IMG/VR virus record: IMGVR_UViG_3300036861_000610
Coordinates: 83,890-147,889 of that record
Strand: one strand, 5' to 3'
DNA from: a virus
Length of the DNA stretch: 64,000 bases
The notes below the pieces were generated by a model. It was not told where the DNA came from, made no database searches, and saw nothing but the letters and a program-made list of their open reading frames with translations. Within the stretch, counting starts at the first letter, position 1, and each line of letters starts with the position of its first letter. Position numbers and translations under genes: made by a program. Shown here piece after piece: positions 1 through 8,314 of this stretch.

Positions 1-3000
1 TTCCGTCTCGACCAGATCATTGACGTCAATGACCCAGATTTCCCTGACGACGGGATCCCTGTCCGGGGTTTCAGGGCACATGGGTATGACGTCAAAGAGG
101 GGCGCCTGACTCGGCACGACGGCGTCCTCTACCTCACCGAGGAAGGGGACGGGCCGAAAGACAAGGAGCACCGCGAGCGCACCTTGAAGCAGGTTCAGGA
201 GTGGCAGGACAGTCTGCCAGAGAACGAGAAAAAGTACGTCAAGTCCATCTCCTCCTTCAGCGGCAATAGCCCGGGGGACAGTTACTGGCAGCAGCGCCGT
301 GGGCTACAGGACATGGTGGCTTCCGCGAGCGCCGGCAACGGTGAAATCTCCATCTGGAGACACGGTGGGGACTACGGGCACGGCTCCAACCCGGCGACCC
401 TCGACCATGAACTTGGCCACCTGATTGACGACAGGTACCAGTACTCCGGCGATGGACGATGGGAACATGCGGGGCAGTCCGACAACATCGGACTCAAGGG
501 TCGCGCCCCCGGCTTCAGCGGATTCAATCGCCTCAGCGATGAGGAAGCGGACACCGGCGGGAGGGACACCTACCGGTACGGCATCAGCAGGTATGGCACC
601 AGTGACACCGGCGAGGACTTTGCGGAGGCGTATTCCGCCTACAAGCGTGGCTGGGTTGGCACCATCGACGACCCTGACAACCCGGGCCGTCGGCGGAAGG
701 TCCACTTCCGCGAGCTGTACCCAGCTCGTGCCGCGATTTTCGATGGACTTTTCCCCGAGAGGGGAGTGGCGCAGCGGCGTGAGATCGCTGAATACATGGC
801 CAGAGACCCGGACCTTCGGGAGCTGACCGACTTCCACGAAGACTTCCTGGCTCAGGGCCTGTTGCACAAGAAGACCCTTCCTGAGCTGCGTGCCATCGCG
901 AAGAAGGTCGGAAGGTCGAAGTACGGCGCCACTCGTGAAGGCTTGATGCGCCACATCCTGGAGGGCACGAGAGGCCCGCAGTACCGGCCGCGGTCAGGTA
1001 TGTACGACACCTTGAAGCGGCTTGGCACCCGTGACGCGGCCCAGGAGCGGATGAAGGCCTACTCCCCGAGCCTGCTCCGGGAGCTGCTGCACGAGCTGGA
1101 CGTGGAGAGCCCCGGCCGGCGCCGCAGCCGCGAAGAGAAGACCACCGCCATCCTGGACAAGCTGTACCCACAGGCTCCAGCCCCAGCGAAGAAGGCCGTC
1201 GCCAAGGAGGCGGCAGCCCCGGCGGCTAAGGCCGTGAAGAAGGCTGCCCCTGCAAAGCTGACGCCGGCTCGCCTGCGTCGCGCACAGCATGCCGCAGCAG
1301 AGGAGCTTGCCAAAACTGCAGCCGACCTTGAAGAGAACATCGACAAGGGCGCGTCGGACCGGGCGCTTCTGCAGTTGGTGCGGACGCGACTTGCCCGACT
1401 GAAGATCAAGGATGTTGGCGACGAGTACGTCTGGCAGCGCCCAGGCGGCGACGTTCGCCTGGAGTCAGACCTAACCCCCACCGAGGATGCCGACATCCTC
1501 TCGGCCCGACGTCTTGCGGGATTGGGCCGTGCGGTGCAGCAGAACATCAACGACCGGTCGGCCATGCGGACAGCCATCCGGAAGAACCTGGCCGAACACG
1601 AGCTGACACCCATTGGCGCGGCCGGCGACAAGGTTAAGTACGACCCAGCCATCCATCAGCCGATGCGATCACTGCCCAAGGGAACTGCGGTTCAGGTTGT
1701 GCACCCGGGATACCAGTGGCGCACACCTGAAGGTACGTCCGAAACTATCCTGCGACCACTGGTGATGGAGGCCCCGTCGCCACGGAAGGTCACGGGTGCC
1801 GCGAAGCCAACGATCAAACGGGCCGCCAAGAAAGCTGCACCGTCGGCAAAGGCCGCCCCCGAGAAGCCAACGATCAAGCGGGCGGCCAAGAAAGCGGCTC
1901 CAACTGAAAGGCCACGGCTGCGCCAGGCTGAAACGGAACCCACTGTCCTCACCGGCCAGCAGGGTCGGATCACCAGCGACATGGGTCCACGCATCAACAC
2001 CGGCCCCGAAGGCATCCCCGCGAGGGACTACACCCTGCGATCCGGGTACCACGTCGACAACGGCACGTTCTACCGCATCGACAAAATCCCGTACCTTATC
2101 GAGCACGACGACACTCCCGAAGGAAAGGCCTACGCTGACGGAGTCCAGAAAGCCCTGCAAGCTCACCGCGTATCCCTGCCGCTGGAACGACGTCGACTGC
2201 AACGCTCCTACGCCTGGGTCCGCGGCCGGAACCCAAAGGACGTGGAGGCAGCTCACCGCCGTGGCCTCAATCCGGACAAATGGTTGAGTGACGCAACCTC
2301 CGACAGTATGGGCGGGATCACGGTCTACAACCGAGACGAGTTCGGCTTCGAAGGCGTCGACCAGACCTTGGACCATGAGTTCGCGCACAGCTTCGATCAC
2401 GCCGACACCCAGGCTGGCCTCGTGGGGGCAAGTTCGCCGGAGTGGCTTGACGCAGCGGCCTCCGACAACGTGCACCGCGCGACCCTGTCCGATGTCACCT
2501 TCGACCAGGGGCCGGGCGCCAACAGCACCATCCGACTGGAAAAGGCCAAGCCCCACCCTGAAATCGAAGGCCACTTCCCAGACGGTGCAACCGACTACGC
2601 TCTTGTCGACTCCGCCGAAGACTTCGCCGAAGCTTTCCGCCTCTACCGCGCCGGTCCAATCGGCAAGGGGCGACGCACCAAGGGTGGACCTATTGAGCCA
2701 CTGTGGTTCCGGGATGTTTTCCCGGCCCGTGCCGCCATCTTCGACGAAAAGCTTCCCGACTTTGCCGAGCGACAGTTGCGTCAGATCGAGCAGGCCCGCG
2801 GCGGGGACCTGTCGACGGCGCAACGGCGGGCACTGATCCGGAAGCTGATCAAGGAGCGTGACAACAGCGAGCGCAGCATCGCCTTCCGGGAGCTGGCCAA
2901 GAGCGCGCCACCAGAACGGGCTCGACGCCGCCCGGCGCCCGAGCCGGCGCCAGTTCAACCCACGAGGCGTAGATCTCTTCGCTCTCCATCTTCATCTCAA

Positions 3001-3993
3001 TCGCCATCATCGGCTCGACCGGCCGGCAGGACTGCTAGCGAGCGTCAAGAGATTGAAGACCTGATCCGTGGAGAATCCACCGATCGCGTCCCTCGTGCAC
3101 GGGTCCGCGACGGTCGACTCACTGGCCGAGTCGGAATTCTCGACCGGCTAAACGAGACTCTTCGTGCCGATACTGGGCCCGAAGGCATCCTGGTCCATGA
3201 CCTGGAGCTGCAAAATATCAATGGCTATAAGGTTCGCAATGGACGTGCGTGGCGGTTCAATGGCGTTACCTATCTACTTGAGGATGGAGCCGACCCGGTA
3301 AAATCCGCGGAGCTAATGGACGCCATTTATGCCGAACACAATGCCCTGCCGGCCGAGATGCGTGGATTCCAGCGCGCCTACGCGCTGCTTCAGCACCCAG
3401 ACGCGACGGACGCATACGAGGACGCTAAGGCGCGAATGGAGGCGCGCAGACTCGGTAACCCTCGTCCTAAGCCGAGCACCTGGCAAACATTGGCAGCGGC
3501 ACGTGGCGGCGACATCTACATTTTCCGGTTGGGTGAACCGGCCACTCAACTGACACCAATTGATCGAGTTACAAAAACGGTGCGCCACGAGGGGGGTCAC
3601 AACCTCGACAATCAGGGTCACGACAGCGGGCTTGGGCCGATTTCGTCGTCTTCAAGTTGGTCGGCCGCAACTCGACCAACCGCGCAGCCAGTGTTCGACT
3701 TCGACCAAAACGATCGAGGCTCGATTTCGCCAATAAGATTTGCGCCAAATGATGACGCGCCATTCCCGGGCGGCGTAACCAACTACGGCACTGCAAGCCC
3801 CTCAGAGGACTTCGCCGAGGCGGTCGCCCTGTATACCGCAGGCATCATCGGCCGTGGCCGACTCACCGAAAACGGTCCCATAGTGGACATCTATTTCCGA
3901 GACCTGTTCCCGGAGCGAGCCGCCGAGCTGGACCGATACATGCCGAACTTCGGCGCTGACCAGATGGCCTCCATCCGGAGACTGCGAAGCTAG
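1..3993 (+). CDS. Giant protein with three HExxH metallopeptidase modules (5' end outside window)
   Basis: The frame is open from the first base, so the true start lies upstream; 1,330 codons are visible. Three copies of one module occur, each about 250-280 residues. Each has an HExxH zinc motif (HELGH at 406-420, HEFAH at 2374-2388, HEGGH at 3586-3600), followed 60-80 residues later by an EDFAEA(F/Y/V) helix carrying the likely third zinc ligand Glu, and then by FRD(V/L)FPxRAA. This arrangement resembles the anthrax lethal factor-like (ATLF) peptidase family. Modules 1 and 2 are separated by a SAP/Rho-N-like helical stretch (LPELRAIAKKVGRSKYG) and by Lys/Ala/Pro-rich repeats (KPTIKRAAKKAAP, twice) like those of histone H1-type linkers. 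The gene sits directly before the capsid genes, where portal/MuF/protease genes usually lie. I infer a virion-internal, possibly ejected, protease-effector or a MuF-effector fusion. All three motifs look intact. Confidence 0.85.
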   Translation, partial: FRLDQIIDVNDPDFPDDGIPVRGFRAHGYDVKEGRLTRHDGVLYLTEEGDGPKDKEHRERTLKQVQEWQDSLPENEKKYVKSISSFSGNSPGDSYWQQRRGLQDMVASASAGNGEISIWRHGGDYGHGSNPATLDHELGHLIDDRYQYSGDGRWEHAGQSDNIGLKGRAPGFSGFNRLSDEEADTGGRDTYRYGISRYGTSDTGEDFAEAYSAYKRGWVGTIDDPDNPGRRRKVHFRELYPARAAIFDGLFPERGVAQRREIAEYMARDPDLRELTDFHEDFLAQGLLHKKTLPELRAIAKKVGRSKYGATREGLMRHILEGTRGPQYRPRSGMYDTLKRLGTRDAAQERMKAYSPSLLRELLHELDVESPGRRRSREEKTTAILDKLYPQAPAPAKKAVAKEAAAPAAKAVKKAAPAKLTPARLRRAQHAAAEELAKTAADLEENIDKGASDRALLQLVRTRLARLKIKDVGDEYVWQRPGGDVRLESDLTPTEDADILSARRLAGLGRAVQQNINDRSAMRTAIRKNLAEHELTPIGAAGDKVKYDPAIHQPMRSLPKGTAVQVVHPGYQWRTPEGTSETILRPLVMEAPSPRKVTGAAKPTIKRAAKKAAPSAKAAPEKPTIKRAAKKAAPTERPRLRQAETEPTVLTGQQGRITSDMGPRINTGPEGIPARDYTLRSGYHVDNGTFYRIDKIPYLIEHDDTPEGKAYADGVQKALQAHRVSLPLERRRLQRSYAWVRGRNPKDVEAAHRRGLNPDKWLSDATSDSMGGITVYNRDEFGFEGVDQTLDHEFAHSFDHADTQAGLVGASSPEWLDAAASDNVHRATLSDVTFDQGPGANSTIRLEKAKPHPEIEGHFPDGATDYALVDSAEDFAEAFRLYRAGPIGKGRRTKGGPIEPLWFRDVFPARAAIFDEKLPDFAERQLRQIEQARGGDLSTAQRRALIRKLIKERDNSERSIAFRELAKSAPPERARRRPAPEPAPVQPTRRRSLRSPSSSQSPSSARPAGRTASERQEIEDLIRGESTDRVPRARVRDGRLTGRVGILDRLNETLRADTGPEGILVHDLELQNINGYKVRNGRAWRFNGVTYLLEDGADPVKSAELMDAIYAEHNALPAEMRGFQRAYALLQHPDATDAYEDAKARMEARRLGNPRPKPSTWQTLAAARGGDIYIFRLGEPATQLTPIDRVTKTVRHEGGHNLDNQGHDSGLGPISSSSSWSAATRPTAQPVFDFDQNDRGSISPIRFAPNDDAPFPGGVTNYGTASPSEDFAEAVALYTAGIIGRGRLTENGPIVDIYFRDLFPERAAELDRYMPNFGADQMASIRRLRS

Positions 3994-4157
3994 GCAGCGT
4001 CCTTGCGCCGCATAATGGTGCGTTCGACGCCGCCCCCTTTGAGGACAGTCACGACCTCGGCGGTGACAGCTTCGTCCTTGTTGGTGGTGGGGGTGCCATC
4101 AGCCTTATGCCAGGTGATGGTCTCGCTCTCAACGCCCTCGGGCAGTTCGTCGGCCAT
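3990..4157 (-). CDS. Small hypothetical protein (55 aa), antisense within the structural operon
   Basis: A complete frame begins MADELPEGVESETITWHKAD and ends VERTIMRRKDAA. It overlaps the stop codon of the metallopeptidase gene tail-to-tail by 4 nt. Composition looks coding: charged, balanced and without low complexity. Its C-terminal VVTVLKGGG recalls the small protein encoded on the other strand just downstream (YVVRKANGQ), but this is not strong homology. No Shine-Dalgarno sequence is visible; a TTGACG/TAGTGC promoter-like pair lies only 13-42 nt upstream, so the message would be nearly leaderless. Function unknown. It is the only leftward gene I find in the first 30.8 kb. Confidence 0.55.
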   Translation of the reverse strand: MADELPEGVESETITWHKADGTPTTNKDEAVTAEVVTVLKGGGVERTIMRRKDAA

Positions 4158-4169
4158 GCGGCAAGTATC

Positions 4170-4199
4170 GCACTACGCCACGCTTGCCCTCTACGTCAA
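4170..4199 (-). promoter_or_regulatory. Candidate promoter for the small leftward gene
   Basis: On the minus strand TTGACG and TAGTGC are separated by 18 nt. The start codon follows 12 nt after the -10 hexamer. Weak evidence; it overlaps the rightward promoter candidate. Confidence 0.25.
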
Positions 4200-4212
4200 G
4201 GTGATCTACAAA
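4184..4212 (+). promoter_or_regulatory. Candidate promoter before the capsid genes
   Basis: TTGCCC and TACAAA are separated by 17 nt in the only clear gap between the giant protein and the capsid block. It would drive the 51-aa cysteine protein and the capsid gene. Hexamers match the sigma-70 consensus only partly. Confidence 0.3.
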
Positions 4213-4244
4213 GTAACTATCAGTTCCAGGAGAGGGAGCGAAGG

Positions 4245-4400
4245 ATGGCTTGCGGATGTGGGAAAAGCAGCGGAGAGCCCGCTGAGACCTATGTGGTTCG
4301 TAAGGCTAACGGCCAGACCGAGGAGGTCACCTCGAAGGTCGCGGCCGATATTTTGGTGACCAAGTACGGCGGCACATACAGCGTGCAGCGAAAGAAGTAA
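4245..4400 (+). CDS. Small CGCG-motif protein (51 aa) upstream of capsid gene
   Basis: The frame reads MACGCGKSSGEPAETYVVRK and continues through TEEVTSKVAADILVTKYGG to KK. The ATG was chosen because AGGAGAGGGAG lies just upstream and because the Cys-Gly-Cys-Gly start is a natural N-terminus. Longer frames starting upstream have no ribosome site. It lies immediately before the major capsid gene in the same direction, so a minor head or decoration role is plausible, but no function can be read from the sequence. The two cysteines could bind metal or form disulfides. Confidence 0.75.
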   Translation: MACGCGKSSGEPAETYVVRKANGQTEEVTSKVAADILVTKYGGTYSVQRKK

Positions 4401-4499
4401 CACGGCAATACTGGACAAGAAGTCAATCTCCGACTTATCATCCAGCTAGATCTACAAAATCTCATTCTTCAGGGCAGCGCTGTGAGCCTCCTGGGGACT

Positions 4500-4516
4500 A
4501 AGGACTGTGCGTCCTT
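4500..4516 (+). promoter_or_regulatory. Small hairpin in the capsid leader
   Basis: AAGGAC and GTCCTT form a 6-bp stem around TGTGC, ending about 12 nt before the capsid ribosome site. It could modulate capsid translation or message stability; no U-run follows, so it is not a standard terminator. Confidence 0.35.
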
Positions 4517-4542
4517 CTTCCTTCCCAAGAGAGGTTCCAGCT

Positions 4543-6249
4543 GTGGAATTCGAGATTCCCGAGGTCAGTGACCTGCCTCGGTTCACCCTCCAGGCGCTGC
4601 GCGATCTTGGCCTTGAGGCCGCTGCCGCATATGACGCCCTCCGCGAGGTCCTGACCCCGGAGACCGCTTCCGACGAAGACCTCGACGACCTGGAAGACCT
4701 GAAGAGCTTCATGGTCCTGGTCGACGACGAGATGACTCAGCGCCGCGAGCGCCAGTCTCGCTTCAACGCCCTCCCCACCGCCCTCAAGGCTGAGGACGAC
4801 ATGGAGGACGAAGAGGCTGAGGCCGAGGAAGCCGCCGCTGAGGCCGGCGCCTCTCCTGACGCCAAGGTCAAGCCGCAGTCGCGTGGAGCCAAGGGCACCG
4901 ACACGACCTATGCGGTCGACACCCGGACCCCGTCGCTGGCGGACATCGCCAACAACTCCAACAGCAACGTGATCGAAGGCATCGTGGAAAACGGCGAGGA
5001 CAACAAGCCGCAGTTCAAGATCCTCGCCGCGGCCGACACCGGATTCTCCACCGGCCAGGTCCTCGACGGCTGGCTCGACGTGGCCAAGGCTTTCGTCGCC
5101 CGCAGCCGCACTCACGGTGGCGGCACCGCCCAGCAGTCCACCGTTGCCACGATCCGGCGCGAGTTCGGCAACGACTTCGCCGTGTCTGACGGCGACGACG
5201 ACGTGACCATCGCGCAGAAGATGGACTTCGTCCGCGACGAGTCCCGCCTGCCTGGTGGAAGCCTGCTGGCCGGCACCGGCTGGTGTGCTCCGTCCGAGAC
5301 GATCTACACCACCTGCAACGAGATCACCACCGACGGACTCCTGTCCGTGCCTGAGATTGGCGCCCGTCGCGGTGGCATCCGGCACAACCAGGGCATCCAG
5401 TTCGACACCATCTTCGGCAGCGGCACGGGCTTCAACATCTTGACTGAGGCCCAGGTCATTGCAGACACAACGAAGACCTGTGTCGCAATCCCGTGCCCCA
5501 GCTTCGTGGATGACCGGCTCAAGGTTGCGGCCCTCTGCCTCACCGGTGACATCCTGCAGAACCGGGGCTACCCCGAGTTCGTCTCGACCTTCGTGCAAGG
5601 GGCCATTGCTGCGCAAGCCCACAATGTCAACCGTCAGATCATCGCCGACATTGTCACCGACTCGACCGCGGTTGACATGACGGCCTGCCAGCCGTGGGTT
5701 TCGGACGGTTCGGTTGTCTCGCAGCTGATGAGTGCCATCGACACCGCAATTCTCGACATCCAGTACCGCCTGCGTCTGCAGCGCAACCAGACCGTCGAAA
5801 TCATCCTGCCGTACTGGGTGAAGGGCCAGCTCCGCGCTGACTGGATCCGCCGCAACGGCCCGATGGACCCGGACCTGACCGACGCCATGGTCGACGGCCT
5901 GCTTCGGACCCGCAACGCGCGGGCCCAGTGGGTCTACGACTGGCAGGACTCGTTCACCTCGACTGGTGTTTCTGGTGGTCCGTTCCCCGGTTCGGACACC
6001 CCGATCTGTGCTCTGCCGACCCAGGTCCGTTTCCTGGCCTACCCTGCGGGCACGTGGGTTGTCGCTCGGCAGGACGTTATCCGCTTGGACACCATCTACG
6101 ACTCAGTCAACTTGGCCACTAACAAGGTGACTCAGTTGTTCTTGGAGGACGGTTTCCGGGCGATGCGCTTCTGCCCGATCAGCCGCGTCTACACCATCAA
6201 CATCTGCTCGAACGGCTCGACCGGCATCCAGCGCGCAGTTACCTGCTAA
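4543..6249 (+). CDS. Major capsid protein with N-terminal acidic scaffold-like region
   Basis: The protein forms the icosahedral shell. Residues 1-115 are helical and very acidic (EDDMEDEEAEAEEAAAEAG), as in capsid proteins carrying a built-in delta/scaffold domain that is usually cleaved during maturation. The remaining 450 residues look like an HK97-type shell, with LPGGSLLAGTGWCAPSE, a long helix (YPEFVSTFVQGAIAAQAHNV) and a conserved central region. I chose GTG 4543 because AAGAGAGG lies 8 nt upstream; a GTG 12 codons earlier has no such site. A strong terminator follows directly, as often seen for the most highly expressed virion gene. Position between head and neck genes supports the call. 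Confidence 0.85.
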   Translation: MEFEIPEVSDLPRFTLQALRDLGLEAAAAYDALREVLTPETASDEDLDDLEDLKSFMVLVDDEMTQRRERQSRFNALPTALKAEDDMEDEEAEAEEAAAEAGASPDAKVKPQSRGAKGTDTTYAVDTRTPSLADIANNSNSNVIEGIVENGEDNKPQFKILAAADTGFSTGQVLDGWLDVAKAFVARSRTHGGGTAQQSTVATIRREFGNDFAVSDGDDDVTIAQKMDFVRDESRLPGGSLLAGTGWCAPSETIYTTCNEITTDGLLSVPEIGARRGGIRHNQGIQFDTIFGSGTGFNILTEAQVIADTTKTCVAIPCPSFVDDRLKVAALCLTGDILQNRGYPEFVSTFVQGAIAAQAHNVNRQIIADIVTDSTAVDMTACQPWVSDGSVVSQLMSAIDTAILDIQYRLRLQRNQTVEIILPYWVKGQLRADWIRRNGPMDPDLTDAMVDGLLRTRNARAQWVYDWQDSFTSTGVSGGPFPGSDTPICALPTQVRFLAYPAGTWVVARQDVIRLDTIYDSVNLATNKVTQLFLEDGFRAMRFCPISRVYTINICSNGSTGIQRAVTC

Positions 6250-6259
6250 GAGGCTCAGT

Positions 6260-6290
6260 AAGGGGCTGGGTCTTTCGACCCAGCCCCTTT
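6260..6290 (+). terminator. Intrinsic terminator after the capsid gene
   Basis: A perfect 13-bp stem (AAGGGGCTGGGTC with GACCCAGCCCCTT) closes a TTTC loop, 11 nt after the capsid stop codon. The U-tract is short, so it may be leaky and attenuate rather than stop transcription into the neck and tail genes. Confidence 0.85.
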
Positions 6291-6312
6291 GACCTCGAAA
6301 GGGGGTGAAGGC

Positions 6313-7152
6313 ATGGCAAGTCTGACCGGTCCGCTTTATGTCCCGCCGCCGAATCCAATCGTTCCGCGGTACGGGCTGTTCAACGTCGCCAACGGACCCG
6401 TTGACCTTCCCATTAACGCCCGCATCGGTGGCCTGCAGTACCAGATTTCGACGTGCAACCTTCCCCTTGAATACGAGGTGGAATGCCAGGACGCGCACAA
6501 CACCAAGGTCATTACCTCTGGCGTTACGACCGTCACCGGCGCGCCGTTCATCGTCTATTCGGCCATTCAATGCGGCACCGTCGGCCTGGTCGACTTCGGC
6601 CAGGAGCAGGTTAAGCGCTACCTGTACGACCAGCTCATTGCTGGCGAGCAGGCCACTGTCGAAAGCATCTTCTCGCAGGGCCTCGTCGGCCAGTTCCCGT
6701 CGCTGCAGACCGGCGCCGTTTCCCTGGGTGCTGCCCAGGGGCCAGTGCAGGCCGTCAGCATGCTGGAGGACTGGATTTACGCCCGGTTCGGGTCCAGGGC
6801 CGTTATCCATGCCCCGATGGAGGCCGCGGCCTACTTCAAGGCCGCACACCTGATTGAGCCTGACGGCAACGTCAATGCAGGTGGCGTCTGGCGCACGGAC
6901 GTCGGTACAGCAGTCAGTTTTGGCAACTACGCAGGCGTGGGGCCAACTGGACAGGCCGGTACATGGATCTATGTCACGGGACCGCTCACCATTTGGCGCA
7001 CCCCAGACACTGAACTGTTTGTGCCACCCATGGGTCAGGTCATTAACCGAACCACCAACGTCTTGACCATCGTCATGGAGCGGGAGTACGTGCTCGCCTT
7101 CGACTGCTATTCGGCGGCCGTAAACGTAACCCTCAATACGGTGGACCGATAA
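6313..7152 (+). CDS. Putative minor capsid or head structural protein (279 aa)
   Basis: Starts at ATG after GAAAGGGGGTGA, 23 nt past the terminator. The beta-rich sequence (GPLTIWRTPDTELFVPPMGQ, MEREYVLAFDCYSAAVNVTL) with few charged stretches resembles a folded shell or head-surface protein. It includes an encapsulin/capsid-like C-terminal pattern, but I cannot assign a fold with confidence. It has its own strong ribosome site and sits between the capsid and tail tube genes. Alternatives are a second capsid-like subunit or a vertex/decoration protein. Confidence 0.7.
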   Translation: MASLTGPLYVPPPNPIVPRYGLFNVANGPVDLPINARIGGLQYQISTCNLPLEYEVECQDAHNTKVITSGVTTVTGAPFIVYSAIQCGTVGLVDFGQEQVKRYLYDQLIAGEQATVESIFSQGLVGQFPSLQTGAVSLGAAQGPVQAVSMLEDWIYARFGSRAVIHAPMEAAAYFKAAHLIEPDGNVNAGGVWRTDVGTAVSFGNYAGVGPTGQAGTWIYVTGPLTIWRTPDTELFVPPMGQVINRTTNVLTIVMEREYVLAFDCYSAAVNVTLNTVDR

Positions 7153-7506
7153 ATGCCGCTGATGCGCGAGTGGGTTGAGATCCACGTGGATGAGGATTTG
7201 CTCATCCACGTGGTTCGCGAGCTGCTTTCGCTGGCAGTGAACCCGAACCAGGTTGAGGTCACGTACGGCACCGCCGGCCGCATCATCCTGGCCGAGATTC
7301 ACCTTGCTGATGCTTGGTACCAGATGCGTCTGGCCAAGGAAGAAGCCGAAGGCGATGGCACCGAAGTGCACGCCAGCGGCTTCGAAGTTGTTGATAGCGC
7401 GAAGATTGAAAATTCAAACTCTGCTGAGTCAACAACCGTCCCAACGCCCGCCAAGCGAGCGTCTGCACCAAAACCCTCCGCTTCTCCTAACGGCGAGGAT
7501 TCGTAA
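7153..7506 (+). CDS. Hypothetical head/neck protein (117 aa)
   Basis: The ATG follows the previous stop codon with no gap, which suggests coupled translation. Residues 1-70 predict helices and strands (EWVEIHVDEDLLIHVVRELL, TAGRIILAEIHLADAW); residues 75-117 are a low-complexity Ser/Pro/Ala tail. No family recognised. Its place between head and tail-tube genes suggests a neck or head-completion function. Confidence 0.65.
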   Translation: MPLMREWVEIHVDEDLLIHVVRELLSLAVNPNQVEVTYGTAGRIILAEIHLADAWYQMRLAKEEAEGDGTEVHASGFEVVDSAKIENSNSAESTTVPTPAKRASAPKPSASPNGEDS

Positions 7507-8201
7507 TGGCAACAGTTTGTTTCACCCCATTCAAGATCCCGCGGATCCGGGTGACGCGGCTGAACTCGTGCGGCCAGGTCGTTACGGGTAGCTGCTCGCA
7601 GGTCGTGTCCGACGGCATCATTTCCATCGAAATGACGAAGAACTACGAGGACCGTGAAGAGTTCTTCGTCAAGAACGGTGACGGTACGTTCTGTGTCCGT
7701 GAGACCAACCCGCCGATCCTGAAGTGGATCGACTTGGTCATCACCCTGTGCAATATTGACCCAGACATCGTCAACATCGTCGCGGCTGAACCGTTGTACA
7801 CGTCTAACGACACTGCGGCCACAAAGATCGGTTACTCGACCGACGAGAACTCGGCCCAGAACGTGAACTTCAGCCTGGAGGGTTGGACTCGTCTGGCCAA
7901 CACGGCGACGCTGTGCACGGGTGGCCAAGAGTATGGATACTTCCTCTGGCCGTGGGTCGTGGAGGGCACGATCGGCGACATGACGTTGGAGAACGGCGTC
8001 GCCAACTTCACCATCAACGCGCGTACTCATGGCAACTCGCTGTGGGGCGTTGGTCCATACAACGTCGACTACAGCGATAACCCAATCGGGTCTACGACGC
8101 CGGTACCGATGAACACACCCATCACATCCACGCAGCACAGCCGCATGTTTATTACGCGGCTGCCACCGCCAGCGGCTAGCTGTGGCTGCGCAGCAGTGTA
8201 A
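7506..8201 (+). CDS. Major tail protein (tail tube)
   Basis: Forms the tail tube. The sequence is beta-rich with many short turns (VSDGIISIEMTKNYEDREEF, VEGTIGDMTLENGVANFTIN), as in siphovirus tube proteins that bind 'tail tube plus Ig' folds. Length 231 aa fits the family. It ends in a Cys-rich tail (SCGCAAV). The start overlaps the upstream stop by one base. The gene precedes a pair of palindromes and sits several genes before the chaperones and tape measure, a common but not universal order. High copy number is expected. Confidence 0.7.
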   Translation: MATVCFTPFKIPRIRVTRLNSCGQVVTGSCSQVVSDGIISIEMTKNYEDREEFFVKNGDGTFCVRETNPPILKWIDLVITLCNIDPDIVNIVAAEPLYTSNDTAATKIGYSTDENSAQNVNFSLEGWTRLANTATLCTGGQEYGYFLWPWVVEGTIGDMTLENGVANFTINARTHGNSLWGVGPYNVDYSDNPIGSTTPVPMNTPITSTQHSRMFITRLPPPAASCGCAAV

Positions 8202-8223
8202 CGGAAACATCAATGAACTTTTA

Positions 8224-8283
8224 TTGCTTGCGCAAGCAACTTTTTGAGCAGGACAAGCTCATTTAGTTGCTTGCGCAAGCAAC
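8224..8283. repeat. Twin perfect palindromes flanking a small hairpin
   Basis: The 16-bp palindrome TTGCTTGCGCAAGCAA occurs at 8224-8239 and 8267-8282; the second copy extends to 18 bp (GTTGCTTGCGCAAGCAAC). Between them a 5-bp stem (TGAGC/GCTCA) sits at 8245-8261. The first copy is followed by CTTTTT and the second by CAAGTTTTT, so both could act as intrinsic terminators; alternatively they are paired sites for a dimeric regulator. The 113-nt gap holds no gene. Confidence 0.8.
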
Positions 8284-8314
8284 AAGTTTTTCAAGGAAGA
8301 GGGGGTGAGTCGAT

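Noticed and set aside
1669-2958. Long minus-strand frame of 429 codons opposite the metallopeptidase protein
   Set aside because: It is the antisense of a repeated, GC-rich gene, lacks a ribosome site and reads as low-complexity Val/Gly/Arg; the plus frame has conserved motifs.
4498-5622. Minus-strand frame of 374 codons opposite the capsid gene
   Set aside because: Antisense of the acidic capsid gene, no ribosome site, Gly/Leu/Asp/Val runs typical of shadow frames.
6103-7371. Minus-strand frame of 422 codons opposite the head protein genes
   Set aside because: Overlaps two well-supported plus genes; no start signal or known domain.
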